A stretch of 8,931 bases of DNA, taken from the NCBI GenBank assembly GCA_017625185.1, contig JAGALN010000218.1:1-8931 (forward strand). Direction: 5' to 3'. This stretch comes from Clostridia bacterium. GTDB taxonomy: Bacteria; Bacillota; Clostridia; Monoglobales; Monoglobaceae. The notes beneath the pieces are model-generated. The model saw only the letters and a list, made by a program, of their open reading frames with translations. It had not been told where the DNA came from and did not search any database. Within the stretch, counting starts at the first letter, position 1. Each line of letters opens with the position of its first letter. The translations under genes were made by a program, and so were the position numbers. Shown in pieces: positions 1 to 7,351 of the stretch.

Positions 1-1
1 C

Positions 2-2251
2 CCCGCCAAAGAGATTAAAAATGTAGTAACGGGAAAGATTCTGGAGATTACACCCCATCCTGATGCTGATAAGCTGGTGGTTTGTCAGGTAGACTTGGGG
101 GAGGAAGAGCCGGTGCAGATTGTCACCGGTGCTCCCAATGTGTTTGAGGGTGCGATTCTTCCCATTGCCAAGCACAAGAGTACCCTGCCCGGGGGGATCA
201 AGATTACCAAGGGTAAGCTCCGGGGAGTCACCAGCTGCGGCATGATGTGCTCTACCGACGAACTGGGTATCTCAGAGGAGCGGGCAACCGGCGTTTTGAT
301 TCTTCCCGAGGATACCCCCATCGGGGCGGATATTACCCAGGTGTTGGGACTCAACGAGAGTGTAGCAGAATTTGAAATCACCTCCAACCGTCCCGACTGT
401 ATGAGTATCATCGGTCTTGCAAGAGAAACTGCGGCAACCTTTGGAAGACCTTTTGCGGTTCCCGAAGTGGTGGTTCCCGAATGCGGCGGCGATGTAAATG
501 CCATGGCATCGGTGGAGATTGAGAATCCGGAGCTTTGTTCCCGGTTTGTTGCCCGGGCAGTCAAGAATGTGAAGATAGGACCCTCTCCCGAGTGGATGCA
601 AAAAAGGCTGAAAGCCTGCGGCATCCGTGCCATCAACAACGTGGTGGATATAACCAACTACATTATGTTAGAATACGGCCAGCCCATGCACGCCTATGAC
701 TTGAAAAATGTTGAGGGCAGCAAGATTGTTGTAAGAAACGCCAAGGAGGGCGAACTATTAGAAACCTTAGACGATCAGCCCAGGACCCTGAACGCTTCCA
801 TGATTGCCATTGGCGATGCCAAACGTGCCATCGGTGTTGCCGGTGTGATGGGCGGAGCCAATTCGGAGGTTACAGAAGCTACAACAGAGGTTCTCTTTGA
901 GGCAGCAACTTTCCATCCGGTTTTGGTTCGTCGTGGTGCCAAGGCACTGGGGATGAGAACCGAGGCGTCGGCGTTGTTTGAAAAGGGTCTTGATCCGGAG
1001 AACTGTCTCCCTGCCATCAACCGTACCTGCCAGCTGATGGCAGAGTTCGGTGCCGGTGAGGTGGTTTCCGGTGTGATTGATTTGTACCCTGGTAAGAAAG
1101 AACAGCGGACACTCCCCTTTGAACCGGAAAAGATGAATAAGTTCCTTGGCATCTCGGTCAGCGAGCAGGAAATGATTGAGATTTTAACCAGCTTGGAGTT
1201 TACCGTGAAAGACGGCAAGGTCTATATCCCCACCTTCCGGAATGACGTGGAGGGTATGGCAGACGTGGCAGAAGAGATTGCACGAATCTATGGTTATGAC
1301 CGGATTCCCTCTACTATGATGCAGGGTTCGGTCTGCGTTGGTGGTAAGACCGAGAAGCAACTTTTAGAGGACGCAATTCGGGAAAACCTTGCAGCATCTG
1401 GACTTTATGAGGCGGTGACCTTCTCCTTTATTGACCCTAAGGAGTTGGATATGGTAAAAATTCCCGCCGGGGATAGCCGCCGGAACGTGGTGCGGATTTC
1501 CAATCCCTTGGGCGAGGAAAACAGTGTTATGAGAACCGAGATGCTTTCTTCGGTGATGAAGACCCTGCGGACCAACTACAACCGGAGAAACCCGGAAGCA
1601 GGTATCTTTGAACTGGGCACCGTTTACTGTCCGGTTGCGGGAGAAACCCTGCCGGAAGAAAAGCTGGTGGTTGCCCTTGGCATGTACGGCAATGGGGACT
1701 TCTATGATACCAAGGGTATTGTGGAAGAACTGTTGGACAGCATTGGCATTACCAAGTATAGCTTTGGTGTTTGTGAAAGTGAGCCCTCGTTCCACCCGGG
1801 TCGTTGTGCCGAAGTTTTCGTCAAGGGCGAGAAGGTGGGCGTGGTTGGACAGATTCATCCCGAGGTAGCCGGAAACTTCAAGATTTCCGCTGAGGTTTAC
1901 GGGGCACTTCTGGACTTCAACATTCTGCTCAGGCACCACACGGTAGAGAGGCATTATAAGATGCTGCCGAAGTTCCCGGCAACCAGTCGTGATATTGCTA
2001 TCCTTGTGGATAAGACAGTGCCTGTGGGCGAGATTGTGAAGATTTTTGAGAAGCAGCAGAGCGAGATTTTAAGAGAGTATAAACTGTTCGATGTCTATGA
2101 GGGCGAGCAGGTGGGTGCAGGGAGGAAGAGTGTCGCTTACTCTTTGACCTTCCGTGCCGACGACAGAACCCTGACCGACCAGGAGGTTTCAGAGGTTATG
2201 GATAAGATTCTGACAGCTCTCAAAGAGGAGTTAAAGGCAGAACTGCGATAA
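2..2251 (+). CDS. pheT: Phenylalanyl-tRNA synthetase beta subunit, 5' end cut by the window
   Basis: Beta chain of the cytoplasmic (alpha-beta)2 enzyme that charges tRNA-Phe with phenylalanine. The frame is open from base 2 and gives 749 residues; the family is about 790-810, so roughly 45 N-terminal residues lie outside. In order: EMAP/tRNA-binding fold (visible residues about 1-115, with PHPDADKL at 18-25 and a [17 protein letters not shown] stretch); B3/B4 editing region (about 175-365, with [17 protein letters not shown] and [10 protein letters not shown]); B5 domain with the [13 protein letters not shown] motif (about 370-440); the synthetase-like core; and the C-terminal ferredoxin-like anticodon-binding domain starting at [10 protein letters not shown] (about 656-748). 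No frameshift is visible. A GTG at base 77 is internal, because the frame and homology continue upstream. pheS is expected just upstream but is not seen. ireB starts 20 bases after the stop, so co-transcription is likely. Confidence 0.97.
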   Translation, partial: PAKEIKNVVTGKILEITPHPDADKLVVCQVDLGEEEPVQIVTGAPNVFEGAILPIAKHKSTLPGGIKITKGKLRGVTSCGMMCSTDELGISEERATGVLILPEDTPIGADITQVLGLNESVAEFEITSNRPDCMSIIGLARETAATFGRPFAVPEVVVPECGGDVNAMASVEIENPELCSRFVARAVKNVKIGPSPEWMQKRLKACGIRAINNVVDITNYIMLEYGQPMHAYDLKNVEGSKIVVRNAKEGELLETLDDQPRTLNASMIAIGDAKRAIGVAGVMGGANSEVTEATTEVLFEAATFHPVLVRRGAKALGMRTEASALFEKGLDPENCLPAINRTCQLMAEFGAGEVVSGVIDLYPGKKEQRTLPFEPEKMNKFLGISVSEQEMIEILTSLEFTVKDGKVYIPTFRNDVEGMADVAEEIARIYGYDRIPSTMMQGSVCVGGKTEKQLLEDAIRENLAASGLYEAVTFSFIDPKELDMVKIPAGDSRRNVVRISNPLGEENSVMRTEMLSSVMKTLRTNYNRRNPEAGIFELGTVYCPVAGETLPEEKLVVALGMYGNGDFYDTKGIVEELLDSIGITKYSFGVCESEPSFHPGRCAEVFVKGEKVGVVGQIHPEVAGNFKISAEVYGALLDFNILLRHHTVERHYKMLPKFPATSRDIAILVDKTVPVGEIVKIFEKQQSEILREYKLFDVYEGEQVGAGRKSVAYSLTFRADDRTLTDQEVSEVMDKILTALKEELKAELR

Positions 2252-2271
2252 ACAAAGAAAGGATGATTGGA

Positions 2272-2544
2272 ATGGATCGCAAAAACATGATGGAAACCAT
2301 GAAGTTCGACGCAATAACCGAAAGACCAATGAAACCCCGGGATATTTTACTGGCGGTTCACGACGCACTGGCGGAGAAGGGGTATAACCCCATCAGTCAG
2401 ATCGTAGGATATGTTTTGTCCGGAGATCCATCCTATATCACATCCCATCAGGGAGCCAGAAACCTGGTCCGTCGCTTGGAGCGGGACGAGATTTTAGAGG
2501 AACTGGTGACCTTTTATGTGAATCATAAGGACGACGGTCAGTAA
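2272..2544 (+). CDS. ireB: IreB-family regulatory phosphoprotein (UPF0297/YrzL-like)
   Basis: Small cytoplasmic protein of 90 residues. In Enterococcus faecalis the homologue is phosphorylated by the PASTA kinase IreK and acts as a negative regulator of cephalosporin resistance. The family signature is unmistakable: [19 protein letters not shown], then [19 protein letters not shown]. The N-terminal TMKF (Thr9) sits where family members carry the phosphorylated threonines; that role is inferred here. An in-frame ATG at 2263 is possible, but the AAAGGA ribosome binding site abuts it. The ATG at 2272 has that site about 8 bases upstream and is preferred. In most Firmicutes this gene is followed by ruvX and a DUF1292 gene. 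Here it follows pheT and is followed by a non-coding block, so it appears separated from its usual partners. Confidence 0.93.
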   Translation: MDRKNMMETMKFDAITERPMKPRDILLAVHDALAEKGYNPISQIVGYVLSGDPSYITSHQGARNLVRRLERDEILEELVTFYVNHKDDGQ

Positions 2545-2690
2545 AGTCAAAAAATTTGATCGATCATTTTGTGATGCAGAATTGCCAAGAGAAAGTTTGC
2601 AAAAAGGATTTCCCATAGATTGCCGTGCCACAGAAATGTGCGATAATTCCCGCCTTTCTAAAGCGGTGACGCTCCACATTGCATCTTATA
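2545..2690. other. Intergenic block with a palindrome and small hairpins
   Basis: No convincing gene. It holds a perfect 10-base palindrome TGATCGATCA (2557-2566) and three short hairpins. CACA/TGTG at 2629-2640 is capped by GAAA. CCG(C)CTT/AAGCGG at 2650-2666 has a one-base bulge. AGCG/CGCT at 2662-2673 is capped by GTGA and competes with the previous one. ATTGC/GCGAT (2619-2623/2640-2644) can enclose the first hairpin. Two GNRA-type loops in the plus sense hint at a plus-strand RNA, for example an ireB 3' tail. Open frames exist on both strands but lack ribosome binding sites. It ends at the ABC operon promoter. Confidence 0.4.
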
Positions 2691-2719
2691 TTGACAAAAA
2701 TAAGAATATGTTGTAAAAT
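2691..2719 (+). promoter_or_regulatory. Sigma-A promoter of the amino-acid ABC operon
   Basis: TTGACA (2691-2696), a 17-base spacer, then TAAAAT (2714-2719). This is a perfect -35 box with optimal spacing. Predicted transcription start is near 2726, about 30 bases before the binding-protein ATG. Confidence 0.8.
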
Positions 2720-2756
2720 AAAACCAATCTTTTTTGAAAAATGGGAGGAGATTATT

Positions 2757-3557
2757 ATGAAAAAGATACTTGTACTTGCATTGGCTGTTGTACTGGCACT
2801 GGGTGTGCTGGCAGGCTGCGGTAACCAGAAGGTTACGCTCCAGATTCTCGATACCGAATATGCGGTAGAGGATTATGCCATCTGTGTTGCAAAAGAGAAC
2901 ACCGAACTTCTGGAGAAGATCAATGCGGCACTTGCTGAGATGGATGCAGACGGCACCAAGAAGGCAATCGTTGACAAATACATTTCCGGCACAGCGCATG
3001 ACCTGGTATTCCAGGCAGATGCAGAGGGTAAGCCGGAGCTGCACATGGCAACCAATGCCCAGTTCCCGCCCTATGAATACTACGAGGGTGAAAAGGTTGT
3101 GGGTATTGATGCTGAAATGGCTGCAGCCATCGCAGATAAGCTGGATATGAAGCTGGTGATTGACGACATGGACTTTGATGCTATCATCACTGCAGTACAG
3201 ACCGGAAAGTCTGACATGGGTATGGCTGGCATGACCGTAACCGAAGAACGTCTGAAGAACATCAACTTCTCTGACACTTATGCAACCGGTATTCAGTCCA
3301 TCATCGTACCCGAGGGCAGTGAGATTACCAGCGTTGATGATTTGTACGGTGAAGAGGGTGAAGAAGTCAATTACCTGGTAGGTACCCAGAAGGGAACCAC
3401 CGGTGATATCTATGCAGAAGATGATTTCGGTGCAGAACGTGTTATGAAGTACGCATCCGGTAACGAAGCTGTTCAGGCTCTTGTAACCGGTAAGGTTGAC
3501 TGTGTTATCATCGACAACGAGCCGGCGAAGGCTTATGTAGAAGCAAATAATAAATAA
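2757..3557 (+). CDS. Amino-acid ABC transporter substrate-binding lipoprotein, apparently circularly permuted
   Basis: Family 3 (type II) solute-binding lipoprotein of 266 residues, feeding a polar amino-acid importer. The start is ATG 2757 with GGGAGGAG 6 bases upstream. Signal peptide 1-20 has lipobox LAGC with Cys21 as lipid anchor. Ligand-site landmarks are present: FPPYE (103-107), TEER with Arg165 (binds the ligand carboxylate in HisJ-like proteins), the GTQKGTTG loop (209-216) and the Asp in DNEPA (253-257). The odd point is order. Residues about 29-76 (LDTEYAVEDYAICVAKEN, then a NTELLEKINAALAEM helix and KAIVDKYI) look like the segment that normally closes this family after DNEPAKAYVEAN. 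Here the protein stops right after EPAKAYVEANNK. A linker (about 77-92) joins the old C-terminus to the old N-terminus. Family assignment is secure; permutation is inferred from motif order. Substrate is not predictable. Confidence 0.93.
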   Translation: MKKILVLALAVVLALGVLAGCGNQKVTLQILDTEYAVEDYAICVAKENTELLEKINAALAEMDADGTKKAIVDKYISGTAHDLVFQADAEGKPELHMATNAQFPPYEYYEGEKVVGIDAEMAAAIADKLDMKLVIDDMDFDAIITAVQTGKSDMGMAGMTVTEERLKNINFSDTYATGIQSIIVPEGSEITSVDDLYGEEGEEVNYLVGTQKGTTGDIYAEDDFGAERVMKYASGNEAVQALVTGKVDCVIIDNEPAKAYVEANNK

Positions 3558-3570
3558 GAATAAAACGTAG

Positions 3571-3606
3571 AGGGGGCGGAATTCTCCGTCCCCTTATTTT
3601 GTATTT
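3571..3606 (+). terminator. Intra-operon terminator/attenuator after the binding-protein gene
   Basis: Ten-pair stem AGGGGGCGGA (3571-3580) / TCCGTCCCCT (3585-3594), one G-U pair, loop ATTC, followed by TATTTTGTATTT. It lies 13 bases after the binding-protein stop and 12 before the permease start. Partial termination here would keep the binding protein in excess over the membrane genes, a common arrangement in ABC importers. Confidence 0.85.
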
Positions 3607-3618
3607 CGAGGTGAAACA

Positions 3619-4356
3619 ATGGAAGCGCTGACCGCTTGGCTTTCTGATTTGAAAGCCGATTTTATCCTGAACTTTGTTGCAGAGGAACGCTGGAAGTTTA
3701 TCACAACCGGTCTTAAGAATACCCTAGTGATTACCTTTGCATCCTTGATATTGGGTGTTTTGCTGGGCGTGATTGTGGCGATTGTCCGGTCCAGCTACGA
3801 TAAGACACATCATGAAATGAGAAAGGGTGCCAAGAAAAGTCTTTTTGCCGTTCTCAATGGAATCTGTAAGATTTACCTTACCGTCATCCGCGGAACTCCG
3901 GTGGTTGTCCAGCTGATGATTATGTACTATATCATCTTTGCCACCTCCAGAAATAGCCTGATGGTTGCGATTCTGGCATTTGGTATCAACTCCGGTGCCT
4001 ATGTTGCAGAGATTGTCCGTTCGGGGATTATGTCCATCGACGAGGGACAGTTTGAGGCGGGCAGAAGCCTTGGCTTTGACTACAAGCGTACCATGCTCTA
4101 TGTGATTATCCCTCAGGCATTCAAAAATGTCCTGCCGGCATTGGCAAACGAGTTTATCGTATTGTTAAAGGAAACCTCTGTTGCCGGTTATGTAACCATC
4201 CGGGATCTGACCATGGGTGGTAATATTATCCGTGCGGCAACCTATTCGCCTTTTATGCCCTTGATTGCGGTGGCAGTCATTTATCTGGTGATGGTAATGT
4301 TCTTCACCTGGTTGGTAGGAATGTTAGAAAGGGGGCTTAGAAAGAGTGAGCGATAA
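3619..4356 (+). CDS. Amino-acid ABC transporter permease (HisM/GlnP family)
   Basis: Integral membrane subunit of 245 residues forming the translocation pore for the importer. Membrane segments appear at about 33-56, 86-108, 112-133, 168-188 and 212-236, the usual five for this family. The cytoplasmic EAA loop that docks on the ATPase is [20 protein letters not shown] (146-165). The [10 protein letters not shown] motif (90-99) is typical of polar amino-acid permeases. A soluble insert of about 25 residues (57-82, rich in Lys and His) follows the first helix. ATG 3619 is preceded by GAGGTG at 3608-3613; an in-frame GTG at 3611 is less likely. The last 11 bases overlap the ATPase gene, implying translational coupling. 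Only one permease gene is present, so the channel is presumably a homodimer. Confidence 0.95.
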   Translation: MEALTAWLSDLKADFILNFVAEERWKFITTGLKNTLVITFASLILGVLLGVIVAIVRSSYDKTHHEMRKGAKKSLFAVLNGICKIYLTVIRGTPVVVQLMIMYYIIFATSRNSLMVAILAFGINSGAYVAEIVRSGIMSIDEGQFEAGRSLGFDYKRTMLYVIIPQAFKNVLPALANEFIVLLKETSVAGYVTIRDLTMGGNIIRAATYSPFMPLIAVAVIYLVMVMFFTWLVGMLERGLRKSER

Positions 4357-5089
4357 GTATTTGATTGAAACCAAAGATTTGTGCAAGTACTATAACGGCG
4401 GTGCCATTAAGGCGTTAGACGGGGTTACTGCCGGCATCAAAAAGGGAGAGGTTGTTGTCATCATCGGGCCTTCCGGTTCGGGAAAGTCTACTTTTCTCCG
4501 CTCCCTGAATCTTCTGGAAATGCCCACCGCCGGAACCATTACCCTTGATGATGTGGAGATTACTGCACCGAAGGTCAACATCAATCTCCATCGGCAAAAG
4601 ATGGGGATGGTATTCCAGCATTTTAATCTCTTCCCCCATATGACTATATTGAAGAATATGACCATTGCGCCCATGAAGCTTTTGAAGAAATCCAAAGCCG
4701 AGGCAGAAAAGACTGCCATGGAGCTTTTGAAACGGGTTGGTCTTGAGGACAGAGCAGAGGCATATCCCTCCCAGCTCTCTGGCGGTCAAAAGCAGAGAGT
4801 TGCCATCGTCCGTGCTCTTTGTATGAACCCGGATGTGATGCTCTTTGATGAGCCCACCTCCGCCCTCGACCCGGAAATGGTGGGCGAGGTCCTGGCGGTT
4901 ATGAAGCAGCTTGCTGAAGAGGGGATGACCATGGTGGTGGTTACCCACGAAATGGGATTTGCCAAAGAGGTGGCAGACCGTGTCGTCTTTATGGACAGCG
5001 GAACCATCGTAGAAGAGGGCACCCCGGAAGAAATCTTCGAGAACCCCAAGAATGAACGAACACAGAGCTTTTTGCGAAAAGTGTTATAA
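4346..5089 (+). CDS. Amino-acid ABC transporter ATP-binding protein (GlnQ/HisP family)
   Basis: Cytoplasmic ATPase of 247 residues that powers the importer. All motifs are intact: Walker [10 protein letters not shown] (41-49), Q-loop Gln91 in [12 protein letters not shown], signature LSGGQ (144-148), Walker B VMLFDEP (164-170), D-loop SALD and switch His201 in [10 protein letters not shown]. The HFNLFPHMT stretch is characteristic of polar amino-acid importers. The start is GTG 4346 ([12 protein letters not shown]), inside the end of the permease gene, with a GAAAGGGGG ribosome binding site about 10 bases upstream; no ATG fits. Length is normal for the family (about 240-250). The strong hairpin terminator begins at its stop codon, so this is the last gene of the operon. 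Confidence 0.97.
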   Translation: MSDKYLIETKDLCKYYNGGAIKALDGVTAGIKKGEVVVIIGPSGSGKSTFLRSLNLLEMPTAGTITLDDVEITAPKVNINLHRQKMGMVFQHFNLFPHMTILKNMTIAPMKLLKKSKAEAEKTAMELLKRVGLEDRAEAYPSQLSGGQKQRVAIVRALCMNPDVMLFDEPTSALDPEMVGEVLAVMKQLAEEGMTMVVVTHEMGFAKEVADRVVFMDSGTIVEEGTPEEIFENPKNERTQSFLRKVL

Positions 5090-5134
5090 AAAGAAAAACA
5101 GAAATGAGGTATGCCTCATTTCTGTTTTTCTTTT
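5089..5134. terminator. Strong bidirectional terminator between convergent operons
   Basis: Perfect hairpin of about 21 pairs. The left arm runs 5089-5109 and the right arm 5114-5134, with a TATG loop. The AAATGAGG/CCTCATTT core is flanked by A-rich and T-rich tracts, so a U-run follows the core on either strand. It serves the ABC operon (+) and the ZIP/CHR operon (-). Bases 5135-5223 beyond it hold nothing recognisable. Confidence 0.9.
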
Positions 5135-5223
5135 CTACAGTTGTTCGTGAAAATGTACAGTTTTCACCTATCAATGCAACCAAGATGTGTAGGGAACTTA
5201 TTCAAACATCCCAACGTAGTCAT

Positions 5224-5979
5224 TTATCCCAAATAAAAATCCATTGCCAGCATAAAACAAAATCCAATCAACAGGGCATAGGTAGCGCCCCGCGCCCCCT
5301 CGTGGTGGGTCTCGGGGATCATCTCGTCGCTGATAACATAGAGCATGGTTCCTCCGGCAAACGCCAATGCAAAGGGAAGAATTGCATGGGAGATGGAAAC
5401 TGCAAAATACCCCAAAAAGGTGCCAACGACCTCCACAACGCCGGTCATGGCAGCAATCAAAAGTGTCCGTTTCTTGCTCATGCCCGATGCCAGCATGGGA
5501 GCAATGATAACCATACCCTCGGGAATGTTTTGTAGGGCGATGCCTCCGGCAATGGTCAATGCCTCGGCAGTGTTGCCGGTGCCAAAGCCAACTCCTGCAG
5601 CAATGCCCTCGGGGAGATTGTGAATGGCAATCGCCATCACAAAGAGGAGTACCTTATTGAGCTGACCGTTCTGGTTGGAGTGAGATTCGATATCTGTCCC
5701 CGATAACCGGTGAAGATGGGGCACTGCCTTGTCCAGAAGATTCAAAAGAAAGGCACCGCAGAAGATGCCAAGAATGGTAACAAAGACCGAGGGGTTCTCT
5801 CCATAGGACATGGAGGGAAGAATCAAGCCAAAGGCGGCGGCACAAAGCATGACTCCTGCCGCAAAGGACAAAATCAGGTCGCTGAACCTATGGGAAAGAT
5901 TCTTGAATCCAAACCCGATGAGGGCGCCAATCACGGTGGCGCCGCCTACACCCAGGGCGGTAAGCAATACAATATTCAT
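5224..5979 (-). CDS. ZIP family divalent metal transporter (GufA/ZupT-like)
   Basis: Membrane protein of 251 residues predicted to move Zn2+ and similar divalent metals into the cytoplasm. It has about eight hydrophobic segments. The binuclear metal site motifs are visible: HNLPEG (120-125) in the fourth helix and QNIPEG (150-155) in the fifth, where Gln replaces His as is usual in the GufA subgroup. SDEMIPETHHEG (217-228) is also typical. The loop between helices three and four (about 85-107) carries several His residues (HLH at 88-90, His100), a usual metal-sensing or capture loop. The start is ATG 5979 with a perfect AGGAGG 5 bases upstream; that site overlaps the stop of the preceding CHR gene, so the genes are co-transcribed. 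The metal specificity is not readable. Confidence 0.93.
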   Translation of the reverse strand: MNIVLLTALGVGGATVIGALIGFGFKNLSHRFSDLILSFAAGVMLCAAAFGLILPSMSYGENPSVFVTILGIFCGAFLLNLLDKAVPHLHRLSGTDIESHSNQNGQLNKVLLFVMAIAIHNLPEGIAAGVGFGTGNTAEALTIAGGIALQNIPEGMVIIAPMLASGMSKKRTLLIAAMTGVVEVVGTFLGYFAVSISHAILPFALAFAGGTMLYVISDEMIPETHHEGARGATYALLIGFCFMLAMDFYLG

Positions 5980-5988
5980 AAAAACCTC

Positions 5989-6558
5989 CTAGAGCAGATA
6001 TCCTGCCAATAACCCAACGATAGCAGAAAGAAAGATAATAACCACAGGATGGACCTTTTTGAAAGCCAGTACCGACATCACAACCACGGTACCCAGGGAC
6101 AAATAGGTCATAGGTTGGTTTAGTGTTGAGAGAGAAACAGCGTTTTCAAAAAAGACCGTCTTTGCCATGGAGAGAAGTGCGGTGGCAATCAAGCCGATGA
6201 CAGCAGGTTTGAGTCCGGACATCAAAGCCTTGACGACCTTGCTGGACTTAAACTTCTCATAGCATCGGGCAATGATAAGAATAATCAAAAAGGAGGGAAG
6301 TACCACACCGAGAGTGGCACAGAATGCGCCGAGAAATCCGATTTCTCCCACCTGGGAGCCAATGTAGGTGGCAATGTTCACCGCAAAGGGTCCCGGGGTA
6401 CTTTCGCTGACTGCAATGAAGTTGATGATCTCGTTTTCGGTGAGCCAGTTGTTTGCCAGAACCTCTGCCTGAATCAAGGGGAGCATGGCATAACCGCCTC
6501 CAAAGGTAAAGGCACCGATTTTGAAAAAGGTCAGAAAAAGCGTAAGATAACTCATCAT
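5989..6558 (-). CDS. CHR family (chromate transporter) short subunit, second of a pair
   Basis: Short-chain CHR-domain membrane protein of 189 residues. Family members export chromate; for uncharacterised pairs the true anion may differ. Signatures: FTFGGGYAMLPL (18-28), SESTPGPFAVNIATYIG (51-67) and VVLPSF (85-90). About six hydrophobic segments are predicted. In short-chain systems two such half-size proteins from adjacent genes make the transporter, which fits the neighbour. The start is ATG 6558 with AAGGGG about 6 bases upstream; a second ATG follows immediately at 6555. It overlaps the upstream CHR gene by 4 bases (ATGA), indicating translational coupling. The stop TAG (5989-5991) overlaps the ribosome binding site of the ZIP gene. 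Confidence 0.93.
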   Translation of the reverse strand: MMSYLTLFLTFFKIGAFTFGGGYAMLPLIQAEVLANNWLTENEIINFIAVSESTPGPFAVNIATYIGSQVGEIGFLGAFCATLGVVLPSFLIILIIARCYEKFKSSKVVKALMSGLKPAVIGLIATALLSMAKTVFFENAVSLSTLNQPMTYLSLGTVVVMSVLAFKKVHPVVIIFLSAIVGLLAGYLL

Positions 6559-7103
6559 TTTTGTCCCCTTTCCGCCAAGAGGCCGTAGAAGAGCCCCAAA
6601 ACACCGCAGGCAATGATGACAAGGAGAACCTTGACGCTGAAGATGGCTGCTGCCAGAAAGGCGCCAATGGCAATAAAATAAGCAAACCCGGTTTTGGGCA
6701 TTTTTTTGTACATGTTACAAAGCGCCTTAATCAGAAGAGCCAAAACGCCGGCACGAATACCGGCAAAGGCGTAAGCCACCGGTTGAAAATCCTGGAACTC
6801 CTGAAGCAAAAAGGAAATAGCAAGGATAATCACAAAAGAGGGAAGTACCGTGGCAGTTGTCGCCACCAGAGCACCGAAGAACCCTGCTACCTTGTAACCG
6901 ATAAAGGTGGAGGCGTTGATGGCGATGGGCCCCGGGGTGGATTCGGCAATGGCAACTACCTCTAAAATGTCTTCGTCCGAAATCCAGTGATGCTTTTCCA
7001 CCGTTTCCCGTTGCATTAGAGGAATCATGGCATAGCCCCCTCCAAAGGTGAAGGCACCAATCCTTAAAAATACTGAAAACAGTTGTAGTAGTTTATGCTT
7101 CAT
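6555..7103 (-). CDS. CHR family (chromate transporter) short subunit, first of a pair
   Basis: Short-chain CHR protein of 182 residues, partner of the next gene. Signatures: FTFGGGYAMIPLMQRE (19-33), AESTPGPIAINASTFIG (53-69) and TVLPSF (85-90). The two proteins share these motifs at equal spacing, so they are paralogues from a duplication, as in other two-gene CHR systems. The start is ATG 7103 (MKHKLLQLF) with GGGAGG 7 bases upstream; the frame is also open from a TTG at 7118, but the ribosome binding site lies inside that extension, so it is rejected. It is the first gene after the promoter at 7131-7159, leaving an untranslated leader of only about 20 bases. Confidence 0.93.
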   Translation of the reverse strand: MKHKLLQLFSVFLRIGAFTFGGGYAMIPLMQRETVEKHHWISDEDILEVVAIAESTPGPIAINASTFIGYKVAGFFGALVATTATVLPSFVIILAISFLLQEFQDFQPVAYAFAGIRAGVLALLIKALCNMYKKMPKTGFAYFIAIGAFLAAAIFSVKVLLVIIACGVLGLFYGLLAERGQK

Positions 7104-7130
7104 GATACTACCTCCCAAAAATCTTTCTAT

Positions 7131-7159
7131 ATCTTATCATGATTTCCGTCTTCCGTCAA
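7131..7159 (-). promoter_or_regulatory. Extended -10 promoter of the CHR-CHR-ZIP operon
   Basis: Minus strand: TTGACG (7159-7154), a 17-base spacer, TAAGAT (7136-7131), with TGA just before the -10 forming an extended -10 (TGATAAGAT). The start is predicted near 7124. The spacer contains GACGGAAGACGGAA, a 7-base direct repeat (GACGGAA twice) that begins within the -35 and could be an operator; this is only a suggestion. Confidence 0.75.
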
Positions 7160-7273
7160 TAAAATGCAAAAAGAAAATCCTCCACACACCGGGAATCCAG
7201 CCTAACTCGAATTACGTCCGTTTGCAACATCAGTGCAACTGCACCGCGTGACCTTGTTGGTTCGACCCGAATG
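7160..7273. other. Gene-free spacer, nothing clear
   Basis: No ribosome binding site plus frame. GTGC/GCAC (7233-7244) can form a minimal hairpin that competes with TTGCA/TGCAA (7222-7238). GGTTCGACCC at 7259-7268 resembles a tRNA T-loop but no tRNA fold surrounds it. The stretch could be a degraded gene or element. Confidence 0.3.
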
Positions 7274-7322
7274 AAAAAGCCACGCAAAAAGACCACCTAA
7301 AGGTGGTCTTCTGCGTGGCTTT
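7274..7322 (-). terminator. Long terminator-like hairpin downstream of the repeat array
   Basis: Outer stem AAAGCCACGCA/TGCGTGGCTTT (7276-7286/7312-7322), inner stem AAGACCACC/GGTGGTCTT (7289-7297/7302-7310), loop TAAA, with a small internal loop between. On the minus strand the hairpin is followed by TTTTTC, so it reads best as a minus-strand terminator. No gene directly precedes it; it would stop transcripts coming through the repeat array before the CHR promoter. Confidence 0.75.
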
Positions 7323-7351
7323 CACGTTCAAAATAGATGTAAAGTATTTTT

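Noticed and set aside
1364..1954. Long minus-strand open frame inside pheT (196 residues)
   Set aside because: It is a shadow of the pheT reading frame, with no start signals and no recognisable motifs.
2494..2679. Minus-strand open frame of 61 residues over the ireB tail and intergenic block
   Set aside because: It is partly antisense to ireB, has no clear ribosome binding site or promoter, and the same stretch is also open on the plus strand. Kept only as part of the intergenic finding.
2679..2756. N-terminal extension of the binding protein from an ATG at 2679
   Set aside because: It would span the promoter and ribosome binding site; the signal peptide and lipobox start at ATG 2757.
7104..7118. 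Five-residue longer start (TTG 7118) for the first CHR gene
   Set aside because: It contains the GGGAGG ribosome binding site that serves ATG 7103.
7233..7244. GTGC/GCAC hairpin as a further member of the mini-hairpin array
   Set aside because: It is not flanked by AGCTAAATT or its complement and lies outside the bracketing terminator.
7259..7268. GGTTCGACCC as the T-loop of a tRNA or tmRNA fragment
   Set aside because: No matching T-stem, anticodon arm or acceptor stem lies on either side in either orientation.
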